Shown piece by piece: positions 53,001 through 56,000 of a stretch of 64,000 nucleotides of DNA. How positions within the stretch are numbered: the stretch's first letter is position 1; every line of letters begins with the position of its first letter. A program made the position numbers and the translations under genes. The notes beneath the pieces were generated by a model. The model ran no database searches. It saw only the letters and a program-made list of their open reading frames with translations, and was not told the origin of the DNA. Source of the DNA: Meghimatium bilineatum (taxonomy: Eukaryota > Mollusca > Gastropoda > Stylommatophora > Philomycidae); the NCBI GenBank assembly GCA_034231615.1, contig CM067314.1, positions 10,887,740-10,951,739 on the forward strand, in the 5' to 3' direction.

Positions 53001-56000
53001 GTTCTGTGTATTCCAATGTCTATGTCTCTCACTGTTCTGTGTATTCCAATGTCTATAAATCTCTCACTGTTCTGTGTATTCCAATGTCTATAAATCTCTC
53101 ACTGTTCTGTGTATTCCAATGTCTATAAATCTCTCACTGTTCTGTGTATTCCAATGTCTATAAATCTCTCACTGTTCTGTGTATTCCAATGTCTATAAAT
53201 CTCTCACTGTTCTGTGTATTCCAATGTCTATAAGTCTAACTGTTCTGTGTATTCCAATGTCTATAAGTCTCTCACTGTACTGTGTATTCCAATGTCTAGT
53301 TTTGGAGGTTCTATACCCTGTGTCCTCAAATGTCTAGTTTTGGAGGTCCTGTGTCCATTGACATTTTTGAGTAACCTGTTTTACTCTTTACTTAGTCTGT
53401 CCTTTTGAGATTAGTCTTAGATGGAGTATATTGGGGTTTCACTCCCACAGAGACGTATGTTGATATTTTGACCTGGTTATACTGGAGTTGACTACAACAA
53501 TCACCTGAACAGAATACAACCATAACACACTCCATAGTGCCCGCTGTGCAATCATTCTTATAAAATTCTTTGACCACCACCTTTTTGAATGTCCGATACT
53601 GGATGATGTCAGAAAAATGGCATGTCTCTCCAATGTCCGAAAAATGGCATGTCTCTCCAATGTCAGATAAATGGAACACCCTATATGAAACGAATCAATA
53701 GCTCACAAATACATGCTTATATCACGCAACTTGGGTCAAATGGCATAAGTGTATGGACTGTTTGATCAGCTACCAACAAAGCAGACAGTTGACAGTCTTC
53801 ATTCAAGGACACGGATGTTAGGATAAATAACAATCAAAGGGATTGTAAATTCCCTATTTCTTTGTCCTTTTGGTGAGGACACCATGGTGAATGAGGCTGT
53901 TACTAAAATAATCTTTAAAATTGTTTGTTCTGAAACTCCTGGATCGCTCTTGCAAGAGCACATAGTCAAGAGAAAACAGTTGCATTTTTCCTTTTTTGTG
54001 CCAATTGTCCTATCCATCTGACTTTGGCAAGATTCAGAGATTGAAGGAGTTTAGAGTTACTCAGGAAGACAATTATGTGGTATAATCAACACTGTTTGCC
54101 TTCCAAGCATCTATTAAGAGGCGACCATGTGGTTAGCTTTTATGATGGTAACCAGTTTGTGTAAGTATGGGAACCAGCTATCTCATACGGATGGTTTACT
54201 ATTAGCGATATAGTTATAGAAGTGCACCGGAAGTGGTAAAACAATGAACAAATTAGTTACATCTGGCGAAAGCTTATGTGTCTGGCCATAGGCCAAAATA
54301 AAATGGAAACATGGCACATTACCATTCTCTGGGGAACATCCTGCTACAAGTGAGATCTGATGAGTGTTTGAGAACATCCTGCTACAAGAGAGATCCGGTG
54401 GGTGTTTGAGAACATCCTGCTACAAGAGAGATCCGGTGGGTGTTTGAGAACATCCTGCTACAAGAGAGATCCGGTGGGTGTTTGAGAACATCCTGCTACA
54501 AGAGAGATCCGGTGGGTGTTTGAGAACATCCTGCTACAAGAAAGATCCAGTGGGTGTTTGAGAACAAACGCAAAAAATAAAGGAGGCATCACTTTGTTTT
54601 ATTTAATAAACATGAAATCCAAGGAGCTGGAATAGGAGCAATGAATAGCAACACCGTTTACCGTCCATGCATGTCATGGGAGGTGACTTATAATGTGGAG
54701 CTGTCCCATCCCATATAAGGTTGAAGTGACCCAGAAGCCATACAATAGTCGGATGTGTCAGGCCAAAATGTGCGGATAGCACAGCAATGCTGTAAACCAC
54801 GATAATGCATTATGTTTTCTGGACCATGTTCTGCTAATTTGCAGGAGTTTGAGAACACAGACAGAATGAAACCCAGAACAATTAAAACTTAAAAATAACG
54901 TTCAAATGTCCAGGAAGCTATCTATGGTATGGACAGATGTCATTCACACAAGTACTATTGGTAGAGATGAGAATCTTTGATGTCTTCTTCTTGTGTTTAG
55001 TTCCAGTTTCCACTGATGTCATCTTCTCGTGTTTAGTTCCAGTTTCCACTGATGTCATCTTCTCCTGCTTAGTTCCAGTTTCCACTGATGTCATCTTCTT
55101 GTGTTTAGTTCCAGTTTCCACTGATGTCTTCTTCTCGTGTTTAGTTCCAGTTTCCACTGATGTCATCTTCTCCTGCTTAGTTCCAGTTTCCACTGATGTC
55201 TTCTTCTCGTGTTTAGTTCCAGTTTCCACTGATGTCATCTTCTCCTGCTTAGTTCCAGTTTCCACTGATGTCATCTTCTCGTGTTTAGTTCCAGTTTCCA
55301 CTGATGTCATCTTCTTGTGTTTAGTTCCAGTTTCCACTGATGTCATCTTCTTGTGTTTAGTTCCAGTTTCCACTGATGTCATCTTCTTGTGTTTAGTTCC
55401 AGTTTCCACTGATGTCATCTTCTTGTGTTTAGTTCCAGTTTCCACTGATGTCATCTTCTCCTGCTTAGTTCCAGTTTCCACTGATGTCATCTTCTTGTTT
55501 AGTTCCAGTTTCCACTGATGTCATCTTCTTGTGTTTAGTTCCAGTTTCCACTGATGTCATCTTCTTGTGTTTAGTTCCAGTTTCCACTGATGTCATCTTC
55601 TCCTGCTTAGTTCCAGTTTCCACTGATGTCATCTTCTCGTGTTTAGTTCCAGTTTCCACTGATGTCATCTTCTTGTGTTTAGTTCCAGTTTCCACTGATG
55701 TCATCTTCTCCTGCTTAGTTCCAGTTTCCACTGATGTCATCTTCTTGTGTTTAGTTCCAGTTTCCACTGATGTCATCTTCTTGTGTTTAGTTCCAGTTTC
55801 CACTGATGTCATCTTCTTGTGTTTAGTTCCAGTTTCCACTGATGTCATCTTCTTGTGTTTAGTTCCAGTTTCCACTGATGTCATCTTCTCGTGCTTAGTT
55901 CCAGTTTCCACTGATGTCATCTTCTCGTGCTTAGTTCCAGTTTCCACTGATGTCTTCTTCTCCTGCTTAGTTCCAGTTTCCACAAAGCAAACCTAAAATA

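Noticed and set aside
54918..55983. Minus-strand repeat protein (MTSVETGTKHKK units)
   Set aside because: It is a 36-bp minisatellite open on both strands. A 2-bp loss in one unit breaks the frame, there is no signal or flanking exon structure, and it sits inside an EPC intron.
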